Source of the DNA: Pseudideonella sakaiensis
GTDB lineage: Bacteria; Pseudomonadota; Gammaproteobacteria; Burkholderiales; Burkholderiaceae_C
Assembly (NCBI RefSeq): GCF_001293525.1
Contig: NZ_BBYR01000017.1
Location: forward strand, 62,001-126,000
Reading direction: 5' to 3'
Length of the DNA stretch: 64,000 bases
Position 1 is the stretch's first letter. Each line of letters starts with the position of its first letter. A model generated the notes under the pieces. The model saw nothing but the letters and a program-made list of their open reading frames with translations. It made no database searches and was not told the origin of the DNA. A program made the translations under genes and the position numbers. This document shows, piece by piece, positions 54,462-61,726 of this stretch.

Positions 54462-55061
54462 ATGAGCGAGCGGCAAGTCGATAGCAGCAAACGCACCTGG
54501 CTGATTGCCTCGGGGTGCGCGGGTGCGGTGGGGGGTGTCGCCGTGGCCGTGCCCTTCGTCAGCACGTTCCAGCCCTCCGAACGGGCCCGCGCTGCCGGCG
54601 CAGCGGTCGAGGTCGACATCTCGGCGCTGAAACCGGGCGAGAAGATGACCGTCGAGTGGCGCGGCAAGCCGGTGTGGATCATCCGCCGCACGCCGGAGCA
54701 GGTCGCCGCGCTGCCGAAGATCGATCCGCAGCTCGCCGACCCGAAGTCGGAGCGCAAGCCCGACGAGCTGACCCCGGCCTATGCCCGCAACGAGGCGCGC
54801 TCGATCAAGCCGGAACTGCTGGTCGTCGTCGGCATCTGCTCCCACCTCGGCTGCTCACCCACCGACAAGTTCCAGACCGGGGCCCAGCCCTCGCTGCCGG
54901 ACGACTGGCCGGGCGGCTTCCTCTGCCCCTGCCACGGCTCGACCTTCGACATGGCGGGCCGGGTCTACAAGAACAAGCCGGCGCCCGACAACCTCGAGGT
55001 GCCGCCGCACATGTACCTTTCGGACACCCGCCTGCTGATCGGCGAGGACAAGAAGGCCTGA
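54462..55061 (+). CDS. petA: ubiquinol-cytochrome c reductase, Rieske iron-sulfur subunit
   Basis: The Rieske protein passes electrons from ubiquinol to cytochrome c1. In this 199-residue protein the N-terminal membrane anchor (about 12-35) doubles as a Tat signal. The cluster ligands are Cys126 and His128 in Cys-Ser-His-Leu-Gly-Cys, and Cys155 and His158 in Cys-Pro-Cys-His-Gly-Ser; Cys131 and Cys157 form the disulfide. The expected twin-arginine motif is Ser-Ser-Lys-Arg-Thr-Trp-Leu, with Lys10 in place of the first Arg. petB and petC follow in order. Confidence 0.97.
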   Translation: MSERQVDSSKRTWLIASGCAGAVGGVAVAVPFVSTFQPSERARAAGAAVEVDISALKPGEKMTVEWRGKPVWIIRRTPEQVAALPKIDPQLADPKSERKPDELTPAYARNEARSIKPELLVVVGICSHLGCSPTDKFQTGAQPSLPDDWPGGFLCPCHGSTFDMAGRVYKNKPAPDNLEVPPHMYLSDTRLLIGEDKKA

Positions 55062-55118
55062 CGGGCTGCGGCGACCCCCACGACTGAACGGCACCCCAGG
55101 CTCGAGGACGACCACACC

Positions 55119-56519
55119 ATGGCGACATTCAAGGAAGCTCCCCCCAACGCCGGCGCGGCGGAAAAGCTGATGAACTGGGTCGACAACCGGTTCCCGGCGA
55201 CCAAGCTCTACAAGGAGCACCTGTCGGAGTACTACGCGCCGAAGAACTTCAACTTCTGGTACTTCTTCGGCTCGCTGGCGCTGCTGGTGCTGGTGATCCA
55301 GATCGTCACCGGCATCTTCCTGGTGATGCACTACAAGCCGGACGCGGCGCTGGCCTTCGCGTCGGTCGAGTACATCATGCGCGACGTGCCCTGGGGCTGG
55401 CTGGTGCGCTACATGCACTCCACCGGCGCCTCGGCCTTCTTCGTCGTGGTCTACCTGCACATGTTCCGCGGGCTGATCTACGGCAGCTACCGCAAGCCGC
55501 GCGAGCTGGTGTGGATCTTCGGCTGCGCGATCTTCCTGTGCCTGATGGCCGAGGCCTTCATGGGCTACCTGCTGCCCTGGGGCCAGATGTCCTACTGGGG
55601 TGCGCAGGTGATCGTGAACCTGTTCGCGGCCATCCCCTTCGTCGGCCCGGACCTGGCGCTGCTGATTCGCGGCGACTACGTCGTCGGCGATGCTACGCTG
55701 AACCGCTTCTTCAGCTTCCACGTGATCGCGGTGCCGCTGGTGCTGCTCGGCCTGGTCGCCGCGCACATCATCGCGCTGCACGAGGTGGGCTCGAACAACC
55801 CGGATGGCGTGGAGATCAAGGCGAAGAAGGATGCGCAGGGCCGGCCGCTCGACGGCATCCCCTTCCATCCGTACTACACGGTGCACGACATCCTCGGCGT
55901 CAGCGTCTTCCTGATCGCCTTCACCGCGATCGTGTTCTTCGCGCCCGAGTTCGGCGGCTACTTCCTCGAGTACAACAACTTCATCCCGGCCGACCCGCTG
56001 AAGACGCCGGCGCACATCGCCCCGGTCTGGTACTTCACGCCGTTCTATTCGATGCTGCGCGCGATCACGAGCGAGATGATGTACGTGCTGATCGTCTGCG
56101 TGATCGGTGCCGCCGCCTTCGGCGTGCTGAAGGCCAAGGCCAGCAACGTGTTCAAGACCGCCTTCCTGGTCGGCGCGGTGGTCGCGGTCGCCGCGATGCT
56201 GGCGATCGACGCCAAATTCTGGGGCGTCGTCGTGATGGGCGGCGCGGTCATCATCCTGTTCTTCCTGCCCTGGCTGGACCACAGCCCGGCCAAGTCGATC
56301 CGCTACCGCCCGGGCTGGCACAAGATCCTCTACGGCGTGTTCGTCGTCGTCTTCGCGGTGCTGGGCTACCTCGGCGTGCAGCCGCCGTCGCCGATCGGCG
56401 AGCGTGTCTCGCAGGTGGGGACGCTGTTCTATTTCGGCTTCTTCCTGCTGATGCCGTGGTGGAGCCGCCTGGGCGAGTTCAAGCCGGTGCCCGACCGGGT
56501 CACCTTCGCGGCCCACTGA
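55119..56519 (+). CDS. petB: cytochrome b of the bc1 complex
   Basis: Cytochrome b carries the two haems and both quinone sites of complex III. This 466-residue protein has eight or more transmembrane segments. The haem ligands are His100 and His114 in the second helix and His201 and His216 in the fourth. The Qo-site Pro-Glu-Trp-Tyr motif is Pro302-Val-Trp-Tyr305 here, a change at the Glu position. The C-terminus carries extra helices (about 345-450). A 57-base gap follows petA, and petC starts 22 bases after its stop. Confidence 0.98.
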   Translation: MATFKEAPPNAGAAEKLMNWVDNRFPATKLYKEHLSEYYAPKNFNFWYFFGSLALLVLVIQIVTGIFLVMHYKPDAALAFASVEYIMRDVPWGWLVRYMHSTGASAFFVVVYLHMFRGLIYGSYRKPRELVWIFGCAIFLCLMAEAFMGYLLPWGQMSYWGAQVIVNLFAAIPFVGPDLALLIRGDYVVGDATLNRFFSFHVIAVPLVLLGLVAAHIIALHEVGSNNPDGVEIKAKKDAQGRPLDGIPFHPYYTVHDILGVSVFLIAFTAIVFFAPEFGGYFLEYNNFIPADPLKTPAHIAPVWYFTPFYSMLRAITSEMMYVLIVCVIGAAAFGVLKAKASNVFKTAFLVGAVVAVAAMLAIDAKFWGVVVMGGAVIILFFLPWLDHSPAKSIRYRPGWHKILYGVFVVVFAVLGYLGVQPPSPIGERVSQVGTLFYFGFFLLMPWWSRLGEFKPVPDRVTFAAH

Positions 56520-56541
56520 CGCGGCCACGGGAATCGACGAC

Positions 56542-57309
56542 ATGAAGAAACTGATCCTGACCCTGTGCCTGGCGCTCGGCCTGGTGGGTGGCGCCAGCGC
56601 CGCGGAAGGCGGCATCGCGTGGGACAAGTTCCCGGCGCAGAAGATGAACGACATGGCGGCGCTGCAGAACGGCGCCAAGGTGTTCGCGAACTACTGCCTG
56701 AACTGCCATGCCGCGGCGTTCATGCGCTACAACCGGCTGCGCGACATCGGCCTCACCGAGGACCAGATCAAGCAGAACCTGATGTTCCCGACCGACAAGG
56801 TCGGCGAGACGATGAAGGTCTCGATCGATCCGCGCCAGGCGAAGGACTGGTTCGGCGGCGTGCCGCCGGACCTGACCGTGATCGCCCGCTCGCGCGCCGG
56901 CCACGGCGGCACCGGTGCCGACTACCTCTACACCTACCTGCGCACCTACTACCGCGACGACACCAAGCCGACCGGCTGGAACAACCTTGCCTTCCCGAAC
57001 GTCGGCATGCCCCACGTGCTGTGGCAGCTGCAGGGACAGCGCGCCGCGCGCTTCGAGGAGAAGGCCGACCCGCACGACCATGCGAAGAAGGTCCACGTCT
57101 TCGCCGGCTTCGAGCAGCTGACGCCCGGCACGATGGCGCCGCAGGCCTACGACGACATGGTCGGCGACCTGGTCGCCTACCTGCAGTGGATGGGCGAGCC
57201 GGCCCAGAGCCAGCGGGTGCGTGTCGGCGTCTGGGTGCTGCTGTTCCTGGGCCTGTTCACCGTCATCGCGTGGCGCCTGAACGCCGCGTTCTGGAAGGAC
57301 GTGAAGTAA
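56542..57309 (+). CDS. petC: cytochrome c1 of the bc1 complex
   Basis: Cytochrome c1 accepts electrons from the Rieske cluster and passes them to soluble cytochrome c. This 255-residue protein has a cleavable signal peptide (about 1-20), the haem-binding Cys52-Leu-Asn-Cys55-His56, and a C-terminal membrane anchor (about 230-247). The likely Met haem ligand lies in Pro-Gly-Thr-Met-Ala-Pro. It closes petABC and is followed by two hairpins, the second with a T-tract. Confidence 0.97.
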   Translation: MKKLILTLCLALGLVGGASAAEGGIAWDKFPAQKMNDMAALQNGAKVFANYCLNCHAAAFMRYNRLRDIGLTEDQIKQNLMFPTDKVGETMKVSIDPRQAKDWFGGVPPDLTVIARSRAGHGGTGADYLYTYLRTYYRDDTKPTGWNNLAFPNVGMPHVLWQLQGQRAARFEEKADPHDHAKKVHVFAGFEQLTPGTMAPQAYDDMVGDLVAYLQWMGEPAQSQRVRVGVWVLLFLGLFTVIAWRLNAAFWKDVK

Positions 57310-57322
57310 GGCGGCCGTCCCC

Positions 57323-57388
57323 GCCGGCCGAGTGGCGGCCGGCCCCCGGACGCAGTGGGTGCCTCCTCAGGGGCGCCCACTGCGTTTT
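57323..57388 (+). terminator. tandem hairpins ending petABC
   Basis: The first hairpin (57323-57343) has an 8-base GC stem. The second (57351-57384) has a 13-base stem, CGCAGTGGGTGCC against GGCGCCCACTGCG with one G-U pair, on an 8-base loop, and is followed by TTTT. The second looks like a true intrinsic terminator separating petABC from sspA. Confidence 0.85.
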
Positions 57389-57439
57389 GGTTTCTCTGCG
57401 GCCTGCCGTTGTTGATCCCCGATCGAAGGAATCCTCGCC

Positions 57440-58051
57440 ATGATGGTGCTCTACTCCGGAACCACCTGCCCCTATTCGCACCGCTGCCGCTTCGTCCTGT
57501 TCGAGAAGGGGATGGACTTCGAGATCCGCGACGTCGACCTGTTCGCGAAGCCGGAAGACATCGCGCTGATGAACCCGTACAACGAGGTGCCGATCCTGGT
57601 GGAGCGCGACCTCATCCTGTACGAGTCGCACATCATCAACGAGTACATCGACGAGCGCTTCCCGCATCCGCAGCTGATGCCGGGCGACCCGGTCGCGCGC
57701 GCGCGGGTGCGGCTGTTCCTGCTCAATTTCGAGAAGGAGCTGTTCGCCCACGTGAACGTGCTCGAGTCGCGCGGCGTCAAGCCGAACGACAAGCAGCTCG
57801 AGAAGGCGCGCTCGCAGATCCGTGACCGGCTGACCCAGCTCGCGCCGATCTTCCTGAAGAACAAGTACATGCTCGGCGACGACTTCTCGATGCTCGACGT
57901 CGCGATCGCGCCGCTGCTGTGGCGCCTGGACTACTACGGCATCGACATGTCGAAGAACGCCGTGCCGCTGCTGCGCTACGCCGAGCGCATCTTCTCGCGC
58001 CCGGCCTACATCGAGGCCCTGACCCCGTCCGAGAAGGTCATGCGCAAGTGA
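57440..58051 (+). CDS. sspA: stringent starvation protein A (glutathione S-transferase fold)
   Basis: SspA is a glutathione S-transferase-like protein that binds RNA polymerase and alters transcription in starvation and acid stress. This 203-residue protein has an N-terminal thioredoxin-like domain (Ser-Gly-Thr-Thr-Cys-Pro-Tyr-Ser-His-Arg-Cys-Arg, about 6-17; Glu-Val-Pro-Ile-Leu; Glu-Ser-His-Ile-Ile-Asn-Glu-Tyr-Ile) and a helical C-terminal domain. The gene order petABC-sspA-sspB is conserved in proteobacteria. An AAGGA ribosome site precedes the ATG. Confidence 0.95.
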   Translation: MMVLYSGTTCPYSHRCRFVLFEKGMDFEIRDVDLFAKPEDIALMNPYNEVPILVERDLILYESHIINEYIDERFPHPQLMPGDPVARARVRLFLLNFEKELFAHVNVLESRGVKPNDKQLEKARSQIRDRLTQLAPIFLKNKYMLGDDFSMLDVAIAPLLWRLDYYGIDMSKNAVPLLRYAERIFSRPAYIEALTPSEKVMRK

Positions 58052-58060
58052 CGCGCCCAG

Positions 58061-58086
58061 GCACGGCCGCCGCGTGGCGGCCGTGC
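58061..58086. terminator. 11-base hairpin between sspA and sspB
   Basis: GCACGGCCGCC pairs perfectly with GGCGGCCGTGC on a GCGT tetraloop, 9 bases after the sspA stop. The inner 18 bases are identical to the hairpin after argB (42828). No T-tract follows, so it may only partly terminate and set the sspA:sspB ratio. Confidence 0.55.
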
Positions 58087-58178
58087 GGGCGCGGCCGGGC
58101 CCGCTGTGGCTGCCCGGCTTGCCGACCGAGCGCCGCGCAGGCACGCGCCGCCGCCCCCGTGCCGACCGAGGATCCGTC

Positions 58179-58733
58179 ATGAGCAGCCCCCCCGCACCGC
58201 CGCCCGTACCGCCCGCGAACCACGGCACCTCGACGCGCCCCTACCTGATCCGCGCGCTGCACGACTGGTGCACGGACAACGGCTTCACGCCCTACATCGC
58301 GGTCTACGTCGATGCCAGCGTCCAGGTGCCGCTGGAATACGTGAAGAACAACGAGATCGTGCTGAACGTCGGCTTCGAGGCGACCACGGCGCTCAAGCTC
58401 GGCAACGACTGGATCGAGTTCAAGGCCCGCTTCGGCGGCAGCTCGCGCGACATCGTGGTGCCGGTGGACCACGTGATCGCGATCTACGCGCGCGAGAATG
58501 GCCAGGGCATGGCCTTCCCGGTGCCCACCGAGGCGGCCCCGATGCCCCCCGCAGCCGCGCCGCCCGAGGGCCGGCCCACCGCGCTGCGCCTGGCGAGCGA
58601 CGAATCCACGCCGGCCGAAGCCGCGACGCCGTCCCCCGCCGCCGATGGCGCGGCCGCCGGCGACGGCAAGCCGCCGCCGCCCGAGCCGCAGCCGCCCAGC
58701 GGCCCGCGCCCGGCGCTCAAGCGCATCAAGTGA
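58179..58733 (+). CDS. sspB: ClpXP protease specificity-enhancing factor SspB
   Basis: SspB delivers ssrA-tagged proteins to ClpXP. This 184-residue protein has the substrate-binding domain (about 15-110: Arg-Pro-Tyr-Leu-Ile-Arg-Ala-Leu-His-Asp-Trp-Cys and Val-Asp-His-Val-Ile-Ala-Ile-Tyr-Ala-Arg-Glu-Asn-Gly). A long Pro/Ala-rich linker and a short C-terminal peptide, Pro-Ala-Leu-Lys-Arg-Ile-Lys, follow, matching the ClpX-docking tail. The first 15 residues are a Pro-rich extension. Confidence 0.95.
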   Translation: MSSPPAPPPVPPANHGTSTRPYLIRALHDWCTDNGFTPYIAVYVDASVQVPLEYVKNNEIVLNVGFEATTALKLGNDWIEFKARFGGSSRDIVVPVDHVIAIYARENGQGMAFPVPTEAAPMPPAAAPPEGRPTALRLASDESTPAEAATPSPAADGAAAGDGKPPPPEPQPPSGPRPALKRIK

Positions 58734-58774
58734 CCGACGCGGCGCCGGCCGGCGAACGGCCCGGCACGCCCCGC

Positions 58775-58780
58775 TAGAAT
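58775..58780 (+). promoter_or_regulatory. -10 box TAGAAT upstream of tRNA-Thr
   Basis: TAGAAT lies 38 bases before the mature tRNA 5' end, which leaves a leader of about 30 bases to be removed by RNase P. No good -35 hexamer is seen. Confidence 0.45.
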
Positions 58781-58818
58781 CCGCCCCGTCTTCCGAGCGC
58801 GGCTGGCCGCATCGCAGG

Positions 58819-58894
58819 GCCCTTGTAGCTCAGCTGGTAGAGCAGCGGTTTTGTAAACCGAAGGTCGCGGGTTCGATCCCTGCCGGGGGCACCA
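58819..58894 (+). tRNA. tRNA-Thr (anticodon TGT)
   Basis: This 76-base cloverleaf includes an encoded CCA. The acceptor strands GCCCTTG and CGGGGGC pair with G-U tolerance, the D-arm is GCTC/GAGC, the anticodon loop TTTGTAA gives TGT, and the T-arm contains GGTTCGATCCC. It reads ACA and related Thr codons. Confidence 0.95.
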
Positions 58895-58940
58895 TCGGCG
58901 CCATCGCCGGCGCCTCGCGTCTCCGCGCGGTTCGCCGGCC

Positions 58941-59708
58941 TCAGCGCGGCGCGAGCCGCAGTGCGCCGTCCAGCCGGATCACCTCGCCGTTCAGCGCGTC
59001 GTTGTCGACGATGTGCAGCGCGAGTCGCGCGAACTCCTCCGGCGCACCGAGCCGCTTCGGGAAGGGGATCGCGGCGGCGAGCGAAGCCTGCACCGCGTCC
59101 GGCAGCTCCTTCAGCAGCGGCGTCGCGAACAGTCCCGGGGCGATGGTGCAGACGCGCACGCCGAACGAGGCCAGGTCGCGCGCCATCGGCAGCGTCATCG
59201 CCGCGACGCCGCCTTTCGACGCCGCATAGGCCTCCTGGCCGACCTGGCCATCGAAGGCGGCCACGGAGGCGGTGTTGACCAGCACCCCGCGGGCGCCGTC
59301 CGCGTCCAGCGGGTCGAGCGCGGCCATCCGCGCCGCGGCGAGGCGGCAGACGTTGTAGGTGCCGACCAGGTTGACGCGCAGCACGCGCTCGAAGTCCTCG
59401 AGCGGCGCGGCCTGGCCGTCGCGGCCGACGATGCGCTTCGCCGTGCCGATGCCGGCCACGTTCATCACGATGCGGGCCGGCCCGTGGGCCGCGGCGGCCT
59501 GGGCGAGCGCAGCCTCGACCGACGCGGCATCGCCGACGTCGCAGGCGTGCGCGGTGGCACCGATCTCGGCCGCCCAGGCCGCGGCGGCCGCCTCGTTGCG
59601 GTCGAGCAGCGCCACCCGGGCGCCGGCCGCCACCAGCGCGCGCGCCGTCGCTGCGCCCAGCCCGGAGGCCCCTCCGGTCACCACGGCCGCCATGCCTTGC
59701 ACGATCAT
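58941..59708 (-). CDS. short-chain dehydrogenase, 3-hydroxyacyl-CoA dehydrogenase-like
   Basis: This 255-residue protein has the cofactor loop Thr-Gly-Gly-Ala-Ser-Gly-Leu-Gly, an Asp after strand 2 (Leu-Leu-Asp-Arg) indicating NAD, Asn-Val-Ala-Gly, and the catalytic Ser and Tyr-Ala-Ala-Ser-Lys. Overall it resembles type II 3-hydroxyacyl-CoA dehydrogenases (HSD17B10-like) of fatty acid or branched-chain breakdown. It is divergent from an amidohydrolase gene, with an AT-rich palindrome between them. The substrate is not known. Confidence 0.9.
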   Translation of the reverse strand: MIVQGMAAVVTGGASGLGAATARALVAAGARVALLDRNEAAAAAWAAEIGATAHACDVGDAASVEAALAQAAAAHGPARIVMNVAGIGTAKRIVGRDGQAAPLEDFERVLRVNLVGTYNVCRLAAARMAALDPLDADGARGVLVNTASVAAFDGQVGQEAYAASKGGVAAMTLPMARDLASFGVRVCTIAPGLFATPLLKELPDAVQASLAAAIPFPKRLGAPEEFARLALHIVDNDALNGEVIRLDGALRLAPR

Positions 59709-59774
59709 CGTCGTCTCCTCTAGGTGTAAGTCTGGATCCGGACCGGCGACTGCCGCCGCCCACCGTGATTATGA

Positions 59775-59787
59775 TTATGAAACATAA
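59775..59787. promoter_or_regulatory. AT-rich palindrome TTATG-AAA-CATAA between divergent genes
   Basis: A perfect 5-base inverted repeat with a 3-base centre lies in the 94-base gap between the SDR and amidohydrolase genes, 16 bases before the latter's ATG. The surrounding bases (GATTATGATTATGAAACATAA) are strikingly AT-rich for this genome. It could be an operator or a promoter core. No regulator gene is adjacent. Confidence 0.5.
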
Positions 59788-59802
59788 GCAATCGGACCTG
59801 CC

Positions 59803-60666
59803 ATGAATCCCGCCGACCTGATCGCCATCGACGTGCACACCCATGCCGAGGTCTCGTGCTGGAACCCCTTCGACAACTACGGCGAGGAGTACGACCGCGC
59901 GGCGGACAAGTACTTCGGCTCCGACCGGCGCCCGACGATCGCCGAGACCGTGGCCTACTACCGCGAACGCCGCATCGGGCTGGTGATGTTCACCGTCGAC
60001 GCCGAGTCCCAGCTGGGGCGGCGGCGCATTCCCAACGAGGAGATCGCGGAGGCGGCGAAGCAGAACGCGGACATGATGATCTGCTTCGGCTCCATCGACC
60101 CGCACAAGGGGAAGATGGGTGCGCGCGAGGCGCGGCGCCTGATCGAGGAGCACGGGGTGCGGGGCTTCAAGTTCCACCCGACCGTGCAGGGCTTCCTGCC
60201 CTACGACCGCATGGCCTGGCCGATCTACGAGGTGATCGCCGAGCACAAGCTGCCGGCGATCTTCCACAGCGGCCACAGCGGCATCGGCTCGGGCATGCGC
60301 TGCGGCGGCGGCCTGCGGCTGCAGAACAGCAACCCGATGCTGCTGGAGGACGTGGCGATCGCCTTCCCGGACATCCAGATCGTGATCGCGCACCCGAGCT
60401 GGCCGTGGCAGGACGAGGCCCTGTCGCTCGCGCTGCACAAGCCGAACGTCTGGATCGACCTCTCGGGCTGGAGCCCGAAGTACTTCCCGCCGCAGCTCGT
60501 CCAGTACGCGAACACGCTGCTGAAGGACCGCATGCTCTTCGGCAGTGACTACCCGCTCATCACGCCCGAGCGCTGGATGAAGGACTTCGACGAGGCCGGC
60601 TTCAAGGACAAGGTGAAGCCGCTGATCCTGAAGGAGAACGCGGTGCGCCTGCTCGGGCTGGGCTGA
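59803..60666 (+). CDS. amidohydrolase-2 family metal-dependent hydrolase/decarboxylase
   Basis: This 287-residue TIM-barrel protein has the metal ligands of the amidohydrolase-2 (ACMS decarboxylase-like) group. These are Asp-Val-His-Thr-His near residue 10, Lys-Phe-His-Pro near 126, His-Ser-Gly-His-Ser near 153, His-Pro-Ser-Trp-Pro near 194, and Phe-Gly-Ser-Asp-Tyr-Pro near 246. The family includes decarboxylases and hydratases of aromatic and other acids; the substrate is unknown. Divergence from an acyl-CoA-type dehydrogenase suggests a small catabolic unit. Confidence 0.9.
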   Translation: MNPADLIAIDVHTHAEVSCWNPFDNYGEEYDRAADKYFGSDRRPTIAETVAYYRERRIGLVMFTVDAESQLGRRRIPNEEIAEAAKQNADMMICFGSIDPHKGKMGAREARRLIEEHGVRGFKFHPTVQGFLPYDRMAWPIYEVIAEHKLPAIFHSGHSGIGSGMRCGGGLRLQNSNPMLLEDVAIAFPDIQIVIAHPSWPWQDEALSLALHKPNVWIDLSGWSPKYFPPQLVQYANTLLKDRMLFGSDYPLITPERWMKDFDEAGFKDKVKPLILKENAVRLLGLG

Positions 60667-60756
60667 GCGGGGCGCGGGGCGGGAACCAGGCGGCCGGTGC
60701 CGGCCCGGCCGCTGCGTGGCCGCGGACCCGCCGGGCTCAGCGCGTCCCGCCGGGCG

Positions 60757-61224
60757 TCAAGGGGCCGCGGCGAACGGCCCGGAGCGGCCGAACAGGTCCG
60801 ACGAGGCCTTGGCGTTGGACGCGCGGCTGCCGATCAGCGCGCCCACCACCGCGGCGACGACGAGGAAGGGCACGAACCAGAGCCCGCCGGCCGGCGCGGT
60901 GGGCAGCTCGCGCACCAGTCGCGCGACCTCGGCGTCGGTCAGCGCGTCGACGCGGCGCGCCGCTTCGGCCGGCGCCACGCCGCCGGCCACCAGCGCCCGC
61001 CCCAGCTCGGCCCGCAGGTCGGCCGGCAGCGGGGCCCCGGCGGGCGCAGCGGGCGCGGTCGACGGGCCGACGGCCGGCTCGCCATCGGCCGCGTGCGGCG
61101 ATGCGGGCGCCGCCGCGAGGCGCTCCGTCGGGATCAGCCCGCCGGCCCGGGCGGGCGCGGCCCACCCGCCGAGCGCGAGGCAGACGGCCAGGCTGCTGGC
61201 CACGAGGGCACGTGGAGGAATCAT
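60757..61224 (-). CDS. PA2779-like membrane-associated protein
   Basis: This 155-residue protein has an N-terminal signal sequence (about 5-28), an Ala/Pro-rich segment, then a helical region (about 80-125) with Ala-Arg-Arg-Val-Asp-Ala-Leu-Thr-Asp-Ala-Glu-Val-Ala-Arg-Leu. A C-terminal transmembrane segment (about 128-145) follows. This is the PA2779-family layout. Function unknown. The ATG at 61224 is chosen to give a clean signal peptide; the frame extends 40 codons upstream. Confidence 0.75.
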   Translation of the reverse strand: MIPPRALVASSLAVCLALGGWAAPARAGGLIPTERLAAAPASPHAADGEPAVGPSTAPAAPAGAPLPADLRAELGRALVAGGVAPAEAARRVDALTDAEVARLVRELPTAPAGGLWFVPFLVVAAVVGALIGSRASNAKASSDLFGRSGPFAAAP

Positions 61225-61374
61225 CGGTGGGCTCCCGGGGCGGATGCGCCGGGGCGGGCATGCCCCGGCCGCCGCATTGTGCCGCGCGCCGCCGTCATCG
61301 TCTGCAGCCGCCGCGTGCTTTGGAATGCACCGCTTCGCCGCCATAATCCCTCCCCCGGCGCCGCGGCCAGACCG

Positions 61375-61710
61375 CTAGCGCAGGGCCGACGGCGCCAGCA
61401 CCTTGATGCGCAGCACCGCGGCCGGGCCCAGCGTCTCGCGCAGGGCCTGCTCGAGGCGCGGCTTCAGCTGGCGCAGTTTCGCCGCCACGGCGGCGTTGCT
61501 CGCCAGCAGGGTCCAGCCGTCGGCATCCAGCGGCCCCGGGCGCACGTGCGCGCGCAGGCCGCCGGGCAGGAGGGGGGTCAGCACGTCCAGCAGGCGTGCC
61601 GACCGGTGCAGGCGTTCGCGCAGGTCGGTCCAGCCCGCGCTCCGCGTCAGTGCGTCGTGCAGCGCGAGCGGGTCGGGAACGGCCGGAGCGATGCGCGGGG
61701 CGCGGTTCAT
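61375..61710 (-). CDS. dciA: DciA-family protein (DUF721)
   Basis: DciA is the ancestral loader of the replicative helicase DnaB in most bacteria. This protein has 111 residues. Its shared pattern is a central beta-rich part with Gly-Trp-Thr-Leu-Leu-Ala-Ser-Asn-Ala-Ala-Val-Ala-Ala-Lys-Leu-Arg-Gln and a following Leu-Lys-Pro-Arg-Leu. This is a short, N-terminally reduced relative; assignment rests on pattern and on its place beside an M23 peptidase and secA, common in betaproteobacteria. A TACACT box lies 7 bases before the ATG, hinting at a leaderless message. Confidence 0.78.
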   Translation of the reverse strand: MNRAPRIAPAVPDPLALHDALTRSAGWTDLRERLHRSARLLDVLTPLLPGGLRAHVRPGPLDADGWTLLASNAAVAAKLRQLKPRLEQALRETLGPAAVLRIKVLAPSALR

Positions 61711-61726
61711 CCGGGGGAGTGTATCG

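Noticed and set aside
60706-60722. Third possible copy of the GCGT-loop hairpin
   Set aside because: The stem is only 5 bases with a 7-base loop, too weak to count with the argB and sspA hairpins.
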